This document shows, one piece after another, positions 22,356-34,425 of a DNA stretch of 64,000 nt (positions are counted from its first letter, which is position 1; the number at the start of each line of letters is the position of its first letter). Location: the NCBI RefSeq assembly GCF_030272615.1, contig NC_081414.1, positions 55,203,636-55,267,635 of the forward strand. Direction: 5' to 3'. Under the pieces are notes generated by a model that worked only from the letters and a program-made list of their open reading frames with translations, was not told the DNA's origin and did no database searches. The position numbers and the translations under genes are program-made. The stretch is from Cryptomeria japonica. Taxonomy: Eukaryota; Streptophyta; Pinopsida; Cupressales; Cupressaceae.

Positions 22356-23507
22356 ATCCTTTCTGATTTTTCATGCTTAGATCTAAAAAAATTGATTACA
22401 TTTCCATGTTTGATCTTTTGCAAAATTTTAGAGGTGATTGCATAAAAACCCTAAATTTTCTTTTTAGTAATTGAACTTGCGAGATATCTAAATGTTAATG
22501 CCTGTTTCAGATCTGCCTTTCTATTACAAATTTTCAATTCATATTTGTGCTTTAATTCTGAAAATTAAGTGGTTAAATGTCAAAACCCTAATTTTTGAAA
22601 CCCTCTTAATTCAACCTTTGTCCGACAATTTCATTGATCAAAACATCTCCAAATCAGCTGTAACTTTGGATTCTGCAATAAAATCACAATATCCTTCATC
22701 CCTGAAAATTTGGAAAAAATTTGGGAGGACCGTGTTGCACTCCGAGCGCCATCGTCCCTGACATTTTTTCCAAAATTTCGGGAGCGAGATCTTGCTGTAT
22801 TTTCTTGCTAAAATCCAGAATTTTGGCTGATTTTGTCAATTATAACACTTTCAAAATTACAGTCAAAGTTGGTCTTGCGATTGCTTGGTCTAAGGCTTCT
22901 AATCATTCAAAAATCATTGAAATTAAAATTTTGTGTCAAAATTGTGTTCTTACTGTCCTAAATCTGAAAAGTGTGTTATCATTCATTAAAAATTTCAGTG
23001 CTTTATTCAAATTCTTGCATTTTGTGACTTTTGAAATTAAGTGCTTAATTACAACAACTTTGATTTCCGCTTTCAAAATCGATACTTGCGTGAAATTGAG
23101 TCAATTTTCAAATTTCAAAATTTGCATTGCTCTTGACATTCCCTCTAAAATCATAAAATTCAAAATTTCAGTTTCCCTCTCTTTTTCAAAATTCAAATTT
23201 TGCATTTTTCGACAATCTTGATAGGGTTCAATTTTGAGATTACAACTTTAATTTGGCCTATCTACAGATCGTAAAATCACTCAATTTTTTCAGATTAGCT
23301 CTAAAATCATCATACCTTTCATCCCTGCAAATTTCGAAAAAAGTTGCAAGGACCGTGTTGCACTCCGGGCGCCACGGTCCCAGGCATTTTTTTCGAAATT
23401 TTGGGAGACTGTTGTGATTGCATTTAACAGCTTAAATCCAGAAGATTGGCTGATTTTACTGAAAATTGCTACCTCTAAAATCAAAATTTTCTCTCCTTCT
23501 CTAGTGC
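22356..23507 (+). other. element H leader with two long hairpins
   Basis: A non-coding leader of about 1.15 kb. Two direct repeats of about 200 bp (around 22650-22830 and 23270-23470) each carry a long stem-loop, at 22704-22779 and 23328-23403. The stems pair GGAAAAAAT with ATTTTTTCC and TTTCGAAAAAA with TTTTTTCGAAA. The inner loop holds GACCGTGTTGCACTCC in both. Possible roles are RNA packaging, dimerisation or translation control, all by inference. Confidence 0.6.
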
Positions 23508-26500
23508 ATGAGTTTTACAACAATAAGCCCTACTTACACTATTCCCGTTAGACGAAGCCTTAGAATTAAGTCCTTCCAAGGTTTAATTACTGAGGAGATG
23601 GAACCTAATTTGAATGGTCTTTTTAACGAGGACATGGGTAATTCCTCTAATCCTCCTAATGATGAAGAAGCTCTCCATGAGGTTTCTGAAGAACAAATTT
23701 TGAAATTGGATAACCAATTTGACAATTTTTGACACTGGATGTCTCAAGAATACCCTGATAGTCAAGCTCTTCCTTTAATTGAGGGTCTAAAATGTATGCT
23801 TCAAAGTGATAAGAATGGAATTGATATTTTGTGTGGTATTGCACACATTGTGGATTCGAATGTGATGCCTATGAAGAGCTGTGCTGAAAATTTAGGTTAT
23901 ACACAACCTCCTACACAAGTCAATCATTCTATTCCTTTGATGACTTCTATTGCTAGTATACCTACCTTTACATCAAACATAATGTCTACTTCTACACAAG
24001 ACATTCCTCCTGTGATCACCAGTCATGGGGGCAACCCTTCTTCTTCAATTAACCCTCTTCCTTCATTCAATCCGACTTCTTCATTCATTCCTTCAATGAG
24101 TGTCCCTATTATATCTCCACAAATGAACATGACGCAAGGGGGCAATTCATTTAACCATTCCATCCCTCCTTGTAGTGTTCCTCTTGTCCAATCATCTCCT
24201 ATGACTAATTATCATAGTGTCCCACCACCTTACTCTCTACCTTCTTTCAATAACATAACACCTCCATCTCAATCTAACACATCCAATATGAATTATTCGA
24301 CTGAAGCGACCATTAACAATCTAGCACAAACTGTCTCTTCTTTATAGCAACAAATTGCCTCTATGAATCAATCTAAGTTTAGTGTGCCCACATTTGACCT
24401 TGCGAGCCCACTTTCTCTTGACATTGTCCGAGCTATTCCTCCTAAACATGTTGAAATCCCGCATTTGGAACTTTATAATGGTAAAGGAGATCCTCTAACA
24501 CATGTTAAGACTTTTCAAACAATATGTACCGATTTTGCTTATGACCAAAGGTTGCTTGCAGAACTATTCACGAGAACATTAAGAGACAAATCCCTACAAT
24601 GGTATTGCTCGTTGCCTTCTTATTCTATTACTTCTTTTGAACAACTTGCAAATGCTTTCATTCAACAATTTCAAAACAATATAAGTCCTAAAGTTACTTT
24701 GATTGATTTAATGCATTGTAAACAAGGTGTTAAAGAAAAAGTGACTGATTTCATTGGTAGATATAAGCATTTGTATGCTCAAATTTCTTTTCCAGTGCCT
24801 GACAATGATATTCAAAGAATCTTTATTTCTAATTTACAAAAAGATATTCGAGACAAACTTCTATTTTCTGAGTTTACTTCTTTCCAACAGTTGTGCGCCA
24901 CTCTTCACAATTATCAATTGACTGTGAGTCAAATGGAACAATCACATCCTATGGCTCCGAGTGATAAGGGTGATAGCAGTCAACAACCATTTGGGAAGTT
25001 TAAACCGAACAGAGATTCCATCAAATTCAATGAAAACATCATCAACAACAATGTGAATGCAGCATCAGGTGTGCCTCCTATTTCTAAATTTTTCAAGAAG
25101 GAAAGAAAGTATACTCCTTTGAATGAATCATTGCATAGTATTATGAATAAGTTATTGGAACAAAATGTGCTTACTCTTCCTCCTATAAGACAAATTGATC
25201 CTGCAAAGATTACTTCACCTTATTTTGATAACAAAGCTTTTTGTCAATTTCATCGTCAGCCTGGGCATGATACTGAAAAATGTTTTTCTTTAAAGGGTAA
25301 AATTCAAGATTTGATTGATAATAATACTATCTTTGTTTCTGGAGTGAATGATAAAGGCAACACATCTATAGCTCCTCCTAACCAAAATCTTCAGATTTTC
25401 ACTGATCCATTGCCTTCTCATACCTCTAATACGATTGAGACTAATGATTCCTCTCTCTCATCTGATGGTCTTGTGTCTATGACTCCGAATGTGATTAACT
25501 TTGTAGAGCAGCAAGAAATCCCTAAAGAACCTTCCATCACATTTGATTCCAGTGAAACCATTAGGGCACCTGATGGTCCTTTATACATAGTTGCAAAAGT
25601 TAAGAATACACCTTGTCGTGGAGTGCTTATTGATCCTTCGTGCATGGTTAATGTTATTACTAAGGAATTTCTTTTTACTTTGCAATTGAATCAAGTGATC
25701 TATGACAAAATAGATGTGGTTGTGAAATTATTTGATGCATTTTCTTCTCCTGCAATTGGTTCTATTACATTGCCTATTGAAGTCCATAACAAATCTCTTG
25801 ATGTGAACTTTTCTATTATCCCATCTTTCGAACAATTTTGTGTGAAGCTTGGCTATCCTTGGCTATCTTCCATGAAAGCTATTGCTTCTCCTATTCACAA
25901 GTGTTTGAAATTTCCCCATAATGGTGAAGTTGTTACTGTCAATCATAGTCTCTTTAAACCAACTGAAAGAACCTCTAGTGTTCCTCTTGATTACTTTTGG
26001 CCTAAACAATTCCAATCTCTTCCTCCACGAAGTGATCATCTTTTCAAATCTTATCAAAAGTGGAAAATAGATATGATCTTATCTTTAAGTGAACCTAGAA
26101 CACCTAAACTTGACATTCCTATCATTCTTGAGAAGGAAGTTCTTCCTTTGAAAGATAAAACTAATGTCTTTCCTCAAGAAGAATCTCAACCCATCCCTAT
26201 GGATGTGACTATGTCTATACCTAATAAACTTCCTAAGAGTAGACCTATACCTCCTCATCATGATGGACTTGGTCTTCTCCCTAAACCAAAAATTCCTCCT
26301 TTATATGGAGCAGTTCCTCCTCCTTCTTTTTATAGAGAGAAGAGACCTTCTTCTTCTCCTATTATCCAGCCTAAGAGACCACAACCTAAACACCCAAGTG
26401 ATAAGGATGAGAACATTCCTCCTCCTCAGTCTTCTCCACTTCCTACTAAGACTAGACGAAATCGTTCTGCACGTGAACGCCGACGAAAGTGTTGTCTTAG

Positions 26501-26789
26501 AGCTCAGGCAGCTGCTTTTCAAACTTTGCAATCTCTAAAAACACCTTCAACAAGCATTATTCCATTTTCTCCTCAGCCGGAAATTGAGCTGAAATCTCCT
26601 AAACATAAGATGCATGATGGTCTTGATCCTGTGCGAGTTAAAGATCCTATTTTTATAAATCTTGATGATGATATAGATGAAAATGTTATTCATGATGAAA
26701 ATGTTACTCCTCTTGCTTCTGATAGTGAATATGAACTTGTTGATGTTGATAACCATTTATCTAACATAGCCCTTGTTTGGATCTTGTGA
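23508..26789 (+). pseudogene. element H Gag-protease polyprotein
   Basis: A single frame of 1094 codons with only two in-frame stops (TGA 23730, TAG 24345). The frame starts at ATG 23508 (MSFTTISPTY). Residues about 80-280 are Ser/Pro/Asn-rich. The Gag domain follows: HLELYNGKGDPLTHVKTFQT, then LFTRTLRDKSLQWYCSLP, then FIQQFQNNISPKVTLIDL. At about residue 580 is CQFHRQPGHDTEKC, the His-containing knuckle variant of Tat-like Gags. The aspartic protease domain follows near residue 700 (GVLIDPSCMVNVITKEF), where the D-T/S-G active triad is replaced by D-P-S. It ends with LGYPWLSSMKAI. The C-terminal tail is Pro-rich and then basic (RRNRSARERRRKC). No reverse transcriptase follows. The first 285 codons and the rest may once have been one protein or a readthrough product. 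Confidence 0.85.
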
Positions 26790-27616
26790 TAGCTCCATCT
26801 GCTGTGTTGGATGTTCCTCCTCTAGCGTGTTCCCTGCCTTCCTGAAACATTGATCAGCAAGATCAGGGGGTAGATGACATGCTAGACTAGTTACATTAGC
26901 ATAGCAGATTCTCTCCTCCTCTCTTGTGTTACTTCTTCTATATGTTATTCTCATTCTTCTATTTGTTGTCCTTAGTGTTGTCTACTTGAGGACGATGCAA
27001 AGCATTGAGATCTCTTGATCTCTCTCATGTTGACTCAAAAGACACATGTGTTCCCTTCTTCTAGGTGACCTTCCTTGATTGGGGAATGAAGAACAATTAT
27101 GCATACATGCATATGATATACATGAATTATCATACAGCATACTGACCCCGAGGAAAGTGAAGTCACCTTGTGCTTTGTGTTTTGTGTCTATTATCCTTGG
27201 GCTTATCTCACACTTGGGGGCTAAATCCTTCCGATAACGTGCTCCTTTCCTTTCTCATTTCTTATGTGTATCACTACGTTAAAACAATCACCCCCGGTGA
27301 GGTGTGTGCGATCGCTTTAACATAGGGGGGCATACATCCCATTCATATCTTTTCAAGATACTTGAAAATTTCTTGGCAAATTTAGCCTTGCCTTGAAAAT
27401 TTTTGATATCTTTCTTGCATGACTCATAGTGAGGGAGCCTTACTACTGACAGTCATGGTTCTTCCTCGCGATCTTCCCTTTTACTTTGTCAATCGAAGTT
27501 GTAAGATCCTTAGTCCACTGGGGGCTTGGTGTATCTTGCCTCCTTGACGTGGTGAAAGTCTTTCAATGTTGTTTCCTTGTACTTTACCAGAAGTATGTGC
27601 ATACATACTCCCGCTA
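26790..27616 (+). other. element H 3' non-coding region
   Basis: Sequence between the gag-protease stop and the polypurine tract. I see no coding region and no pol relic. An extra tract-like CTTGGGGGCTAAATCC lies near 27213, about 410 bp before the true tract. Confidence 0.6.
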
Positions 27617-27631
27617 AAGTGGGGGCTAAAT
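27617..27631 (+). other. element H polypurine tract
   Basis: AAAGTGGGGGCTAAA directly precedes TGTAGCATCC of the 3' LTR, as expected for Tat-like gypsy elements. Confidence 0.85.
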
Positions 27632-28841
27632 GTAGCATCCTAAAATTGCGACACTTGCAATTTCGACTGCATTTCGGTCTTCACGATGGCGACGCAACAC
27701 GCAACTTGAATGGAGACCCTGAAACTTGCTCACGACACTGAAAACTGCATTTTTCAAGCACCCTGGCCTGAACCTCCTTGCACCCTGCTTTCCCGGGAGG
27801 TGGGACCAGAGCGCCCAACGCCCTGGTCCCTGGGTCCTATTTTGGGCCCGGTCTCCTAAGGGGCTCGGGTCTTTTTGTTTGCAATTTGGAAATTAACTTT
27901 CCCTGGTCGGCCTAAGGTCGGGAAAATCAGTCTATCAGCCCTAAATGACAAGTATATAAATGACATTTTCCTCTTTCATTCGATATGATGGAAAAAAGTG
28001 TGGAAATTATACTCAAGCATTCAAGCATTCAAGCATTCAAGCATTCTTTCAAGCAATTGATCATTTCAAGTCTCCATTCAAGGCTAAGTGTTGCATTCAA
28101 GACAAGGATTCAACCATTGAAGAGGAGATCACATACAACATATTGCTACAACATACAACATACAACATCTAAACCTTCGCACATAAGGATGCCAACATCC
28201 TTAGAACAAGGTATTAGTACTTGTTTTACATTACAGTCATTTACATTTACAGCTCTTGCTCATTTCTTGGTTAATTCCAAAACTGGGGTTTGACCTAAAG
28301 GCAAACCCCTAATCCCTAACCCCCCAATCGTCTTCGCTTTTCTGTGTGTAGGTTGTAGGTACACGGCTGAAATTGAAGATCTGGAATCCTTGTGCAAAGA
28401 CGAACAGATCCCCCTTCGTTTCGTGGATTTTTCAGAGGACCGTGGCGTCGGGCGCCATCGTCCCAACAACTTTTGCTCAAATTTGCTGGACAGCGCCGTG
28501 TCGACATTTTACTGCTAATTCCAGGTCCGCAGCTTCATCCTATAACCCGAACTCAGTTTATAAGCGAATCTTTATGACTTTCTATGCATGCTTAGCTTAA
28601 TTTCCTTAACAACATTCTTTACAAAAGAGGGTAGCCTTGCTTTCCTAACCCTTGAAATTCATTTAGCATCCAATCTTACATTGTGTGGGATTGGATCTTA
28701 TGAGTTTCAACCCCTCTTTTGAATGTAAAGTCTCTCCCCTAAGTGAAAAACCATCGAATCCTAGTGAACCTCCCTTCTCTCTCCTCGGAGTCGGAAGAGG
28801 GGAGAACAACTAGGGTTCGATCGTGATTTTTCCGCTTTACA
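27632..28841 (+). repeat. element H 3' LTR
   Basis: A 1210-bp partner of 21116-22333. It differs by single bases, by lacking the GC duplication, and by a tandem run of TCAAGCATTC units at about 28014-28048 where the 5' LTR has one unit. Confidence 0.92.
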
Positions 28842-29843
28842 CCTTTAACCAGAGCACATAAACATTGAATACTGGAATAGAAGAAACAGATACTGCTAAG
28901 CAATAAAACAGAGAATTAACACAATGCAACCATACCACATAGCACCATGATTTGTACATGGAAAACCTGGTAAATGGAAAAACCATGATGAGAAGCCTAC
29001 CCACAGTCAGACGATACTTCTCCAAAAAGTATGTGATACAATAAGGGACTTGCACATGCAAGAAGGCACACTGCCTAGATCGTATTGCTCACTACAAAAG
29101 AGTCTCACTAACTACAAAGAGGTTATATCCACCTCAAGATAATTGGACAAAAATCCAAAAGAATGAACTACCAGTGATAGAATATACAATTCCTGATTAC
29201 AGTCTTAGTTAAGCTCAATACCAAAGACCTTTGACCTCTTACATAAACACAATTGGATCACCTATGATTGACCAGATCTCCTTGGCATATGATATTTTAT
29301 TCCACAACCATGACCATTACAACCATGATCTACAATGAGATCTTACATCAATTAATACAAACCCTAATGCCTAAACCAATTAGGTCGGCCACCTAAAAGA
29401 TATTACAATAATATCATTACATACATCCATATTACAATGATATTCCATGTCGGCTTTAGACCAAAACAACATTGACCAATTCATAAATCATCCTAGCAAT
29501 GTGTAGAGAACACATTAACTTGATACCGGTCCATAACCTAGATAGTTACCAAACCTAATTTTGTTCCACCATGCCAAAATGATGTCTCCAATCAGTCGAG
29601 GCATGATCAAGGATTGTCTTCTATATCCTGAATTCCATCTAGAAGCCGCACCAACACCACTTATGCATCTTGTCAAATATTCTCAGTAAAATATCTACCG
29701 ATAAAAACTTAAACCCATATTGGTAACACTAGTTCTTCTACTGGTAACCAAAATCTTTCTGTCGGTAACCAACCATAATAGCTAGTGTTGACATCAATGA
29801 CAAATCAATCTAAGACATAATCAATTCCTTCATATTGCCAACA

Positions 29844-29858
29844 ATCTCCCCCTTTGGC
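29844..29858 (-). other. element B polypurine tract
   Basis: On the minus strand this reads GCCAAAGGGGGAGAT, next to the 3' LTR. A related tract lies at 30035-30050, and a CTCAGGGGGAGTAG-type tract lies at 30104-30118. Confidence 0.85.
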
Positions 29859-30193
29859 ATTAATGACAATACTAGATGTGAAAAAGAAGACATCTAAGAG
29901 CCAAGAAATGCCAAACATTTCTCATAGAGGATATAACAATGAAAAACCTGAGAAATTCCAGCAACTACCCCCGAGGAGTGCAGTCCAGACTGAAACTGAT
30001 ATGAATCTCATAAACATTATTTTTCACATATAACTCTCCCCCTTTGACATCAATGCCAAAGATATGACATAAATATCAAAATTCTGTAAATCTTAAAACT
30101 GACTACTCCCCCTGAGTAGTAGCACCAATACATCAATCTGGAGTAAAGGATAAAGTTGATGATGCATACCGAACTGATGCCAACCTGCATCAC

Positions 30194-31905
30194 TTAAGTC
30201 TTTGTCAGAGGGGTAGATACCCCTAGCCTGTCTCTCAAATGTTCAAATGATTCCTTAAGAAATGGTTTAGTGAATATATCTGCAATCTTCTCTTTAGTGT
30301 TCACATAAATCAATTTGACTTCCTTTTCTTCTGCCTCATCCTTCAGAAAGTTATATTTTATTGAAATGTGCTTAGTCTTAGAGTGAAATACTGGATTCTT
30401 AGACATGTCTATAGCTGCAAAGTTATCACAATAGATAACTACTGGCTCACTACAATTTAATTCGATATCCTTCAACATTTGCTTCATCCAGAAGACTTGA
30501 CTGCAATTAGTTGTTGTTGCAACATATTCAGCTTTTGCAGTAGATTATGAAATATATGACTATTTTTTGCTGATCCATGAAACCAATTTCTTTCCAAGAA
30601 AGAAAACTCCACTAGAATTTCTCTTCCTGTCATATGTATCTCCTACCCAATCTAAATCTATATATGCACATAAAGTGAATTTATCATCTCTAATATACCA
30701 TAAACCATATTTTGTTGTTCCTTGCAAATACTGAAATATCCTCTTTACTACACATTCATGATTTTCTTTAGGGTTACTTTGATATCTTGAAACAATACTT
30801 ACTGCATTCATAATATCTGGTCTAGTCTGAGTTAGATACAACAAGCCGCCAATCATAGACTTATACCTTGTCAAATTTACTAGTGCAAATGTGTCTTTGA
30901 TATATAATTTCTCACTTGTCACCATAGGAGTACTTACCAGTTAGGAATTATCCATACCAAACTTCTTCAAAAATTCACTTAGATACTTAGTTGATAGATA
31001 AAAATGCCTTTGTTAGTTTGAGTAATCTGCAAACCTAAGAAAAATATCATCTCACCAATCATGGATATTTCAAATTTATCCTTCATATTATTAGAGAATT
31101 CCATGAACAATTTATCTTCACCTCCAAAAATGATATCATCAACAAATACTTCAATAATAAGAATATCATCATCAGTGATCTTGTAATATAAATTACTGTC
31201 AGCATTGTCTTTAGTAAATCAAGTTTCAAAATATATTTATCCAACCTTTCATACCAAGCTCTAGGAGCTTGTTTCAATCCATATAATGCTTTCCTTAACG
31301 TACAAACCATATCTTTATCATTTTCCAGTCAAAATCCATTAGGATTCTCAATGTATACTTCTTCCTCAAGTTCACCATTCAAAAATGCACATTTAACATC
31401 CATTTGATAGACCTTATAGTTCTTGTATGCTGCATAGGCAAGAAATAGTCTAACAGCTTCAATTCTAGCTACTGGTGCAAATGTCTCACCATGATAAATT
31501 CCTTCCATTTGAGAATATCCTTTACAAACCAGTCTAGCCTCATTTATTTAATTTCTAAAAACCCATTTAGTTTCAATAACATTCTTATTTTTAGGTCGAG
31601 GAATTGAAGTCCAAGTGTTATTCTTCTCTATTTGATCTAATTCATCTTCCATAGCCTTTAACCAATGTTTATCTTTACAAGCTTCAATAACAGATGTCAG
31701 TTCAATTCGAGAAATAAGACATACCTCTTCATTTATTAGTATTTTTCTTCTCATAACTCTCTTGTTCCTATCTCCAATGATTTGATCTTCAGAATGATTT
31801 AATCTTACATACCTTGGTGTCTTCTGAACTTCAAGTTCACTGTTCTGATCATCAGTCATAGTTGAATTTTCTAATTGTACTGGCGTACCTATCTCAGTGT
31901 CTTAT
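30194..31905 (-). pseudogene. element B reverse transcriptase and RNase H
   Basis: Broken pieces of copia reverse transcriptase, which copies element RNA, and RNase H, which removes the RNA strand. On the minus strand, in order: TWTSIPRPKNKNVIETKWVF near 31560, [19 protein letters not shown] near 31250, and the catalytic [11 protein letters not shown] near 31125 in a shifted frame. Then come SMIGGLLYLTQTRPDIMNAV near 30850, CAYIDLDWVGDTYDRK near 30640, and IYCDNFAAIDMSKNPVFHSK near 30430. The C-terminal KIADIFTKPF near 30290 is the usual end of copia RNase H. At least three frameshifts or stops separate these pieces. The active-site aspartates remain, but the gene is dead. Confidence 0.88.
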
Positions 31906-32269
31906 ACCAGTTGAGGAATTTCCCATTCAGTTATGATCATTTCCACTGTCGGTTCTCTGTCATATGATATAGATTGATCTCTATATTGCTCATCCACTTT
32001 CACATTTCCGCTCTTCACAATTTTCTACAGTCTTTTGTTATAACATCTATGTGCTTTGCTCTGAATTGAATATCCAAGAAATATCCCTTCATCACATCTA
32101 GGATCAAACTTCTCAATTGAATCATCCCTTTTGATATAACATTTACTTCCCAAAATTATGAAATATTTAACAGTAGGTGTATGTCCAAACTATAATTCAT
32201 AAGGGGTCTTACCGGTTTCACCTTTGATATGAACTCTATTGAATGTCTAGATTGTTGTACTCACTACTC

Positions 32270-33230
32270 CTCTCCAGTAGATGTGAGGAAATTTGGCTTC
32301 CATCATCATGGTTCTTGTTGCATCCAAAATGGTTCTATTCTTCCTTTCCACTACTCCATTCTGTTGAGGAGTTCGGGGTCTAGATTATTGTCTTCTAATC
32401 CCATTTATCTCACAAAAACTATTAAATTCATGAGAAGTGAACTCACTGCCATGATCTGACCTCAGGCATTTTATTTTCAATCCAGTTTTTGTTTCCACCT
32501 TTGCTTTGGAGATATTGAATTTCTCAAAATCTTCAGACTTCTCCATTAGAAAATTCACCCACATCATTCTAGAATAATCATCAATTATCAACATGAAGTA
32601 TCTATCACCTTGAAAGCTTCTGGTCCTTGCTAGACCACATACGTCAGCATAAATGAAATCAAGCACATCATTAGATTTATCATGTATTCTCTTAAAAGAA
32701 GTTCTAACTTTCTTTCTCAATTGACATTCCTTACATATTGGATTATGAGGCTTTATAATCTTAGGTATATCTCTAACTGCCTTTGCTGAACTTATCCTAA
32801 TAATATAATCAAAATTAACATGGCACAACCTCTTATGCCATAACCAACTCTCATCAATATGAGCAATCAAACATGTCTTATTACTAGTGTTCAAGTGAAA
32901 TATATTACCTCCAGTCTGAGTACCGGTTGCAAACTCCAAACTAGTTTTGTTAATGATTTTGCATTTTCTATGTTTGAACTAAAGTTGGAATCCCTTACCC
33001 ACCAACTAACCAACACTTAGAATATTGTGCTTTAAACCTTATACATAATAGACATTATCAATATTATGCTTTCCATCCAGATAAATAGTGTATTTACCTT
33101 TTATCATACATGCTTTGTCATCTCCAAATTTGACTTGACTGCCATTGTATTCTTGCAGGGACACAAATTCTTTTATCTCTAGTCATATGATGTGAGAATC
33201 CACTATCAATTACCCATTCATCCTTGTCTT
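32270..33230 (-). pseudogene. element B protease and integrase
   Basis: The minus strand begins with the protease site DEWVIDSGFSHHMTRDK near 33215, where the DSG triad is intact. The integrase zinc region WLWHKRLCHVNF...ICKECQLRKKVR follows (32840-32700). The core then keeps the first acidic position in FIYADVCGLARTRSF and the second in CLRSDHGSEFTSHEF near 32450. The third lies in an NGVVERKN-like stretch around 32350, past a stop. Integrase inserts element cDNA into the host chromosome. The reading is open over 32385-32939 and broken elsewhere. Confidence 0.87.
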
Positions 33231-33439
33231 TAACTTTTTCTACCAGGGCATTTTCTTCATTCTTGATAGCTGGTTTGGGTACATCTTCCTTTAAAGCATA
33301 GAACACCCATTCCTTTCCATTGCTGGACCCACTAGCAAAGTCTCCTATTGGTTCATCCTTTGAATCATCACTTACTCCTTCCTCATCTGCTATGTAGAAT
33401 TGTTTGTTTTTCTTGAATCTAAATCTATTCTGATTAGAC

Positions 33440-34370
33440 TTAAATGATTTCTTAACTCTTTCTTCAAATCTTGCATTCCTTTTAGCACATCTAGATGCAA
33501 AAATGACCAATCTTATTACATGCAAAACATTTAAAAGGTGCTTTTCCTTCATACTTACTTCTTGTCGGTCCTTTGGGTACTCTTCTAGCAAATATGGCTT
33601 CAAGTAACTACTCAAATTATTCATCTTCTTCCCTCATATCTTCCAATTCTTTTGCATATAGGGCTTTCCAATCACTTTTGCCAGTAGAAGAATCATGAAA
33701 GGTAGGTTCAAATTTTGCAGCTCTAGAGGGTCCAAATTCTTAAAGATCAAAAGAAGATAATTTCCCAATTAGAATGTCTCTATTAACTGAAGTGTTTTCC
33801 ATTATTCCCAATTCATTAATTGCAATAGCCTACATTTTGTAAGCCAATGGAAGGGCTCTTAAGACTTTGGAAACTATTTCATCTTCACTGAAAGATCCTC
33901 CACAACATTGAATTCCCATGAAAATCTCTTTTACTCTTTCCATAATTGTAGCCATTCTTTCATTATCTTCCATCTTCAAGTTCTCATATCTTACCCAATA
34001 ACCATCAAGTTTAGCTATTTTGACAGTAGGTTCACCTTCATTCAGAGTTTGTAATTTATCCCACATAACCTTTGCATATGATTCATCAGTCAATCCCATG
34101 ATTTGTTGATCAGTAAGTGCACACAGGAGGGCTTCTCTAGCTCTGCAATCATTTTCAATATTCTTGTCCAAGTTTGCAGGAGCAGGATTTCCAGATGTCA
34201 GATCATAAGGTTTATATCCTTTCTTAGTGATCTCCCCAATATCCTTGCCAAGAAATCCAAGATGAGTCTCCATTCAAATTTTTCCATATCCCATAGTTTG
34301 TTCCATCAAGCTTAGGGATTTCTCTTCTGAAAATAGTTGTCGGTGGATTTGAAGTATTAGTTGTCAAAGG
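33440..34370 (-). pseudogene. element B copia Gag
   Basis: Minus-strand copia Gag (UBN2-like) begins near 34370 with IFRREIPKLDGTNYGIWK. After a frameshift it is open at 33830-34273 (METHLGFLGKDIGEITKKGY, then WDKLQTLNEGEPTVKIAKL). It ends with a zinc knuckle CFACNKIGHF near 33520 that is broken before its last Cys. Gag forms the cytoplasmic particle. Frameshifts make it non-functional. Confidence 0.85.
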
Positions 34371-34411
34371 ATCTACCTCAAGTGGTTAAGCTTCTACAAA
34401 AGAGGACCAAA

Positions 34412-34425
34412 GCTCTGATACCAAT
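34412..34425 (-). other. element B primer binding site
   Basis: ATTGGTATCAGAGC on the minus strand, directly after the 5' LTR. It matches the initiator-Met tRNA site of copia elements. Confidence 0.88.

Larger units (their letters stand above)
21116..28841 (+). mobile_element. element H: gag-protease-only Ty3/gypsy retrotransposon
   Basis: A 7.7-kb element inserted into the element B LTR. The perfect target duplication CCTTT lies at 21111-21115 and 28842-28846. LTRs of about 1.2 kb begin TGTAGCATCC and end GCTTTACA. A primer site (22337-22355) and a polypurine tract (27617-27631) give + orientation. One long gag-protease frame is present. There is no integrase, reverse transcriptase or RNase H, and only about 0.8 kb of non-coding DNA lies between the ORF and the right LTR. 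It was therefore non-autonomous. Gag and zinc-finger style fit the Tat/Ogre-like side of Ty3/gypsy. Its low decay relative to B fits a younger insertion. Confidence 0.92.
21029..29843 (-). repeat. element B 3' LTR, interrupted by element H
   Basis: The LTR pieces are 21029-21115 and 28842-29843, together about 1084 bp without the duplicated CCTTT. They match 34426-35506, for example CCACTTTATAACCTTTAACC rebuilt across the insertion site. It begins TGTTAGGATAAC and ends GCCAACA. Confidence 0.88.

Noticed and set aside
22492-23484. Open frames in the element H leader
   Set aside because: They lie in the hairpin repeats, have biased Phe/Lys composition, and the Gag frame starts later at 23508.
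26260-26756. Leu- or Arg-rich frames overlapping the end of the element H polyprotein
   Set aside because: Shadow frames of the gag-protease ORF.
28837-29061. Membrane-protein-like minus-strand frame (also 34533-34721)
   Set aside because: It falls in the element B LTRs, and its counterpart in the other LTR is broken differently.
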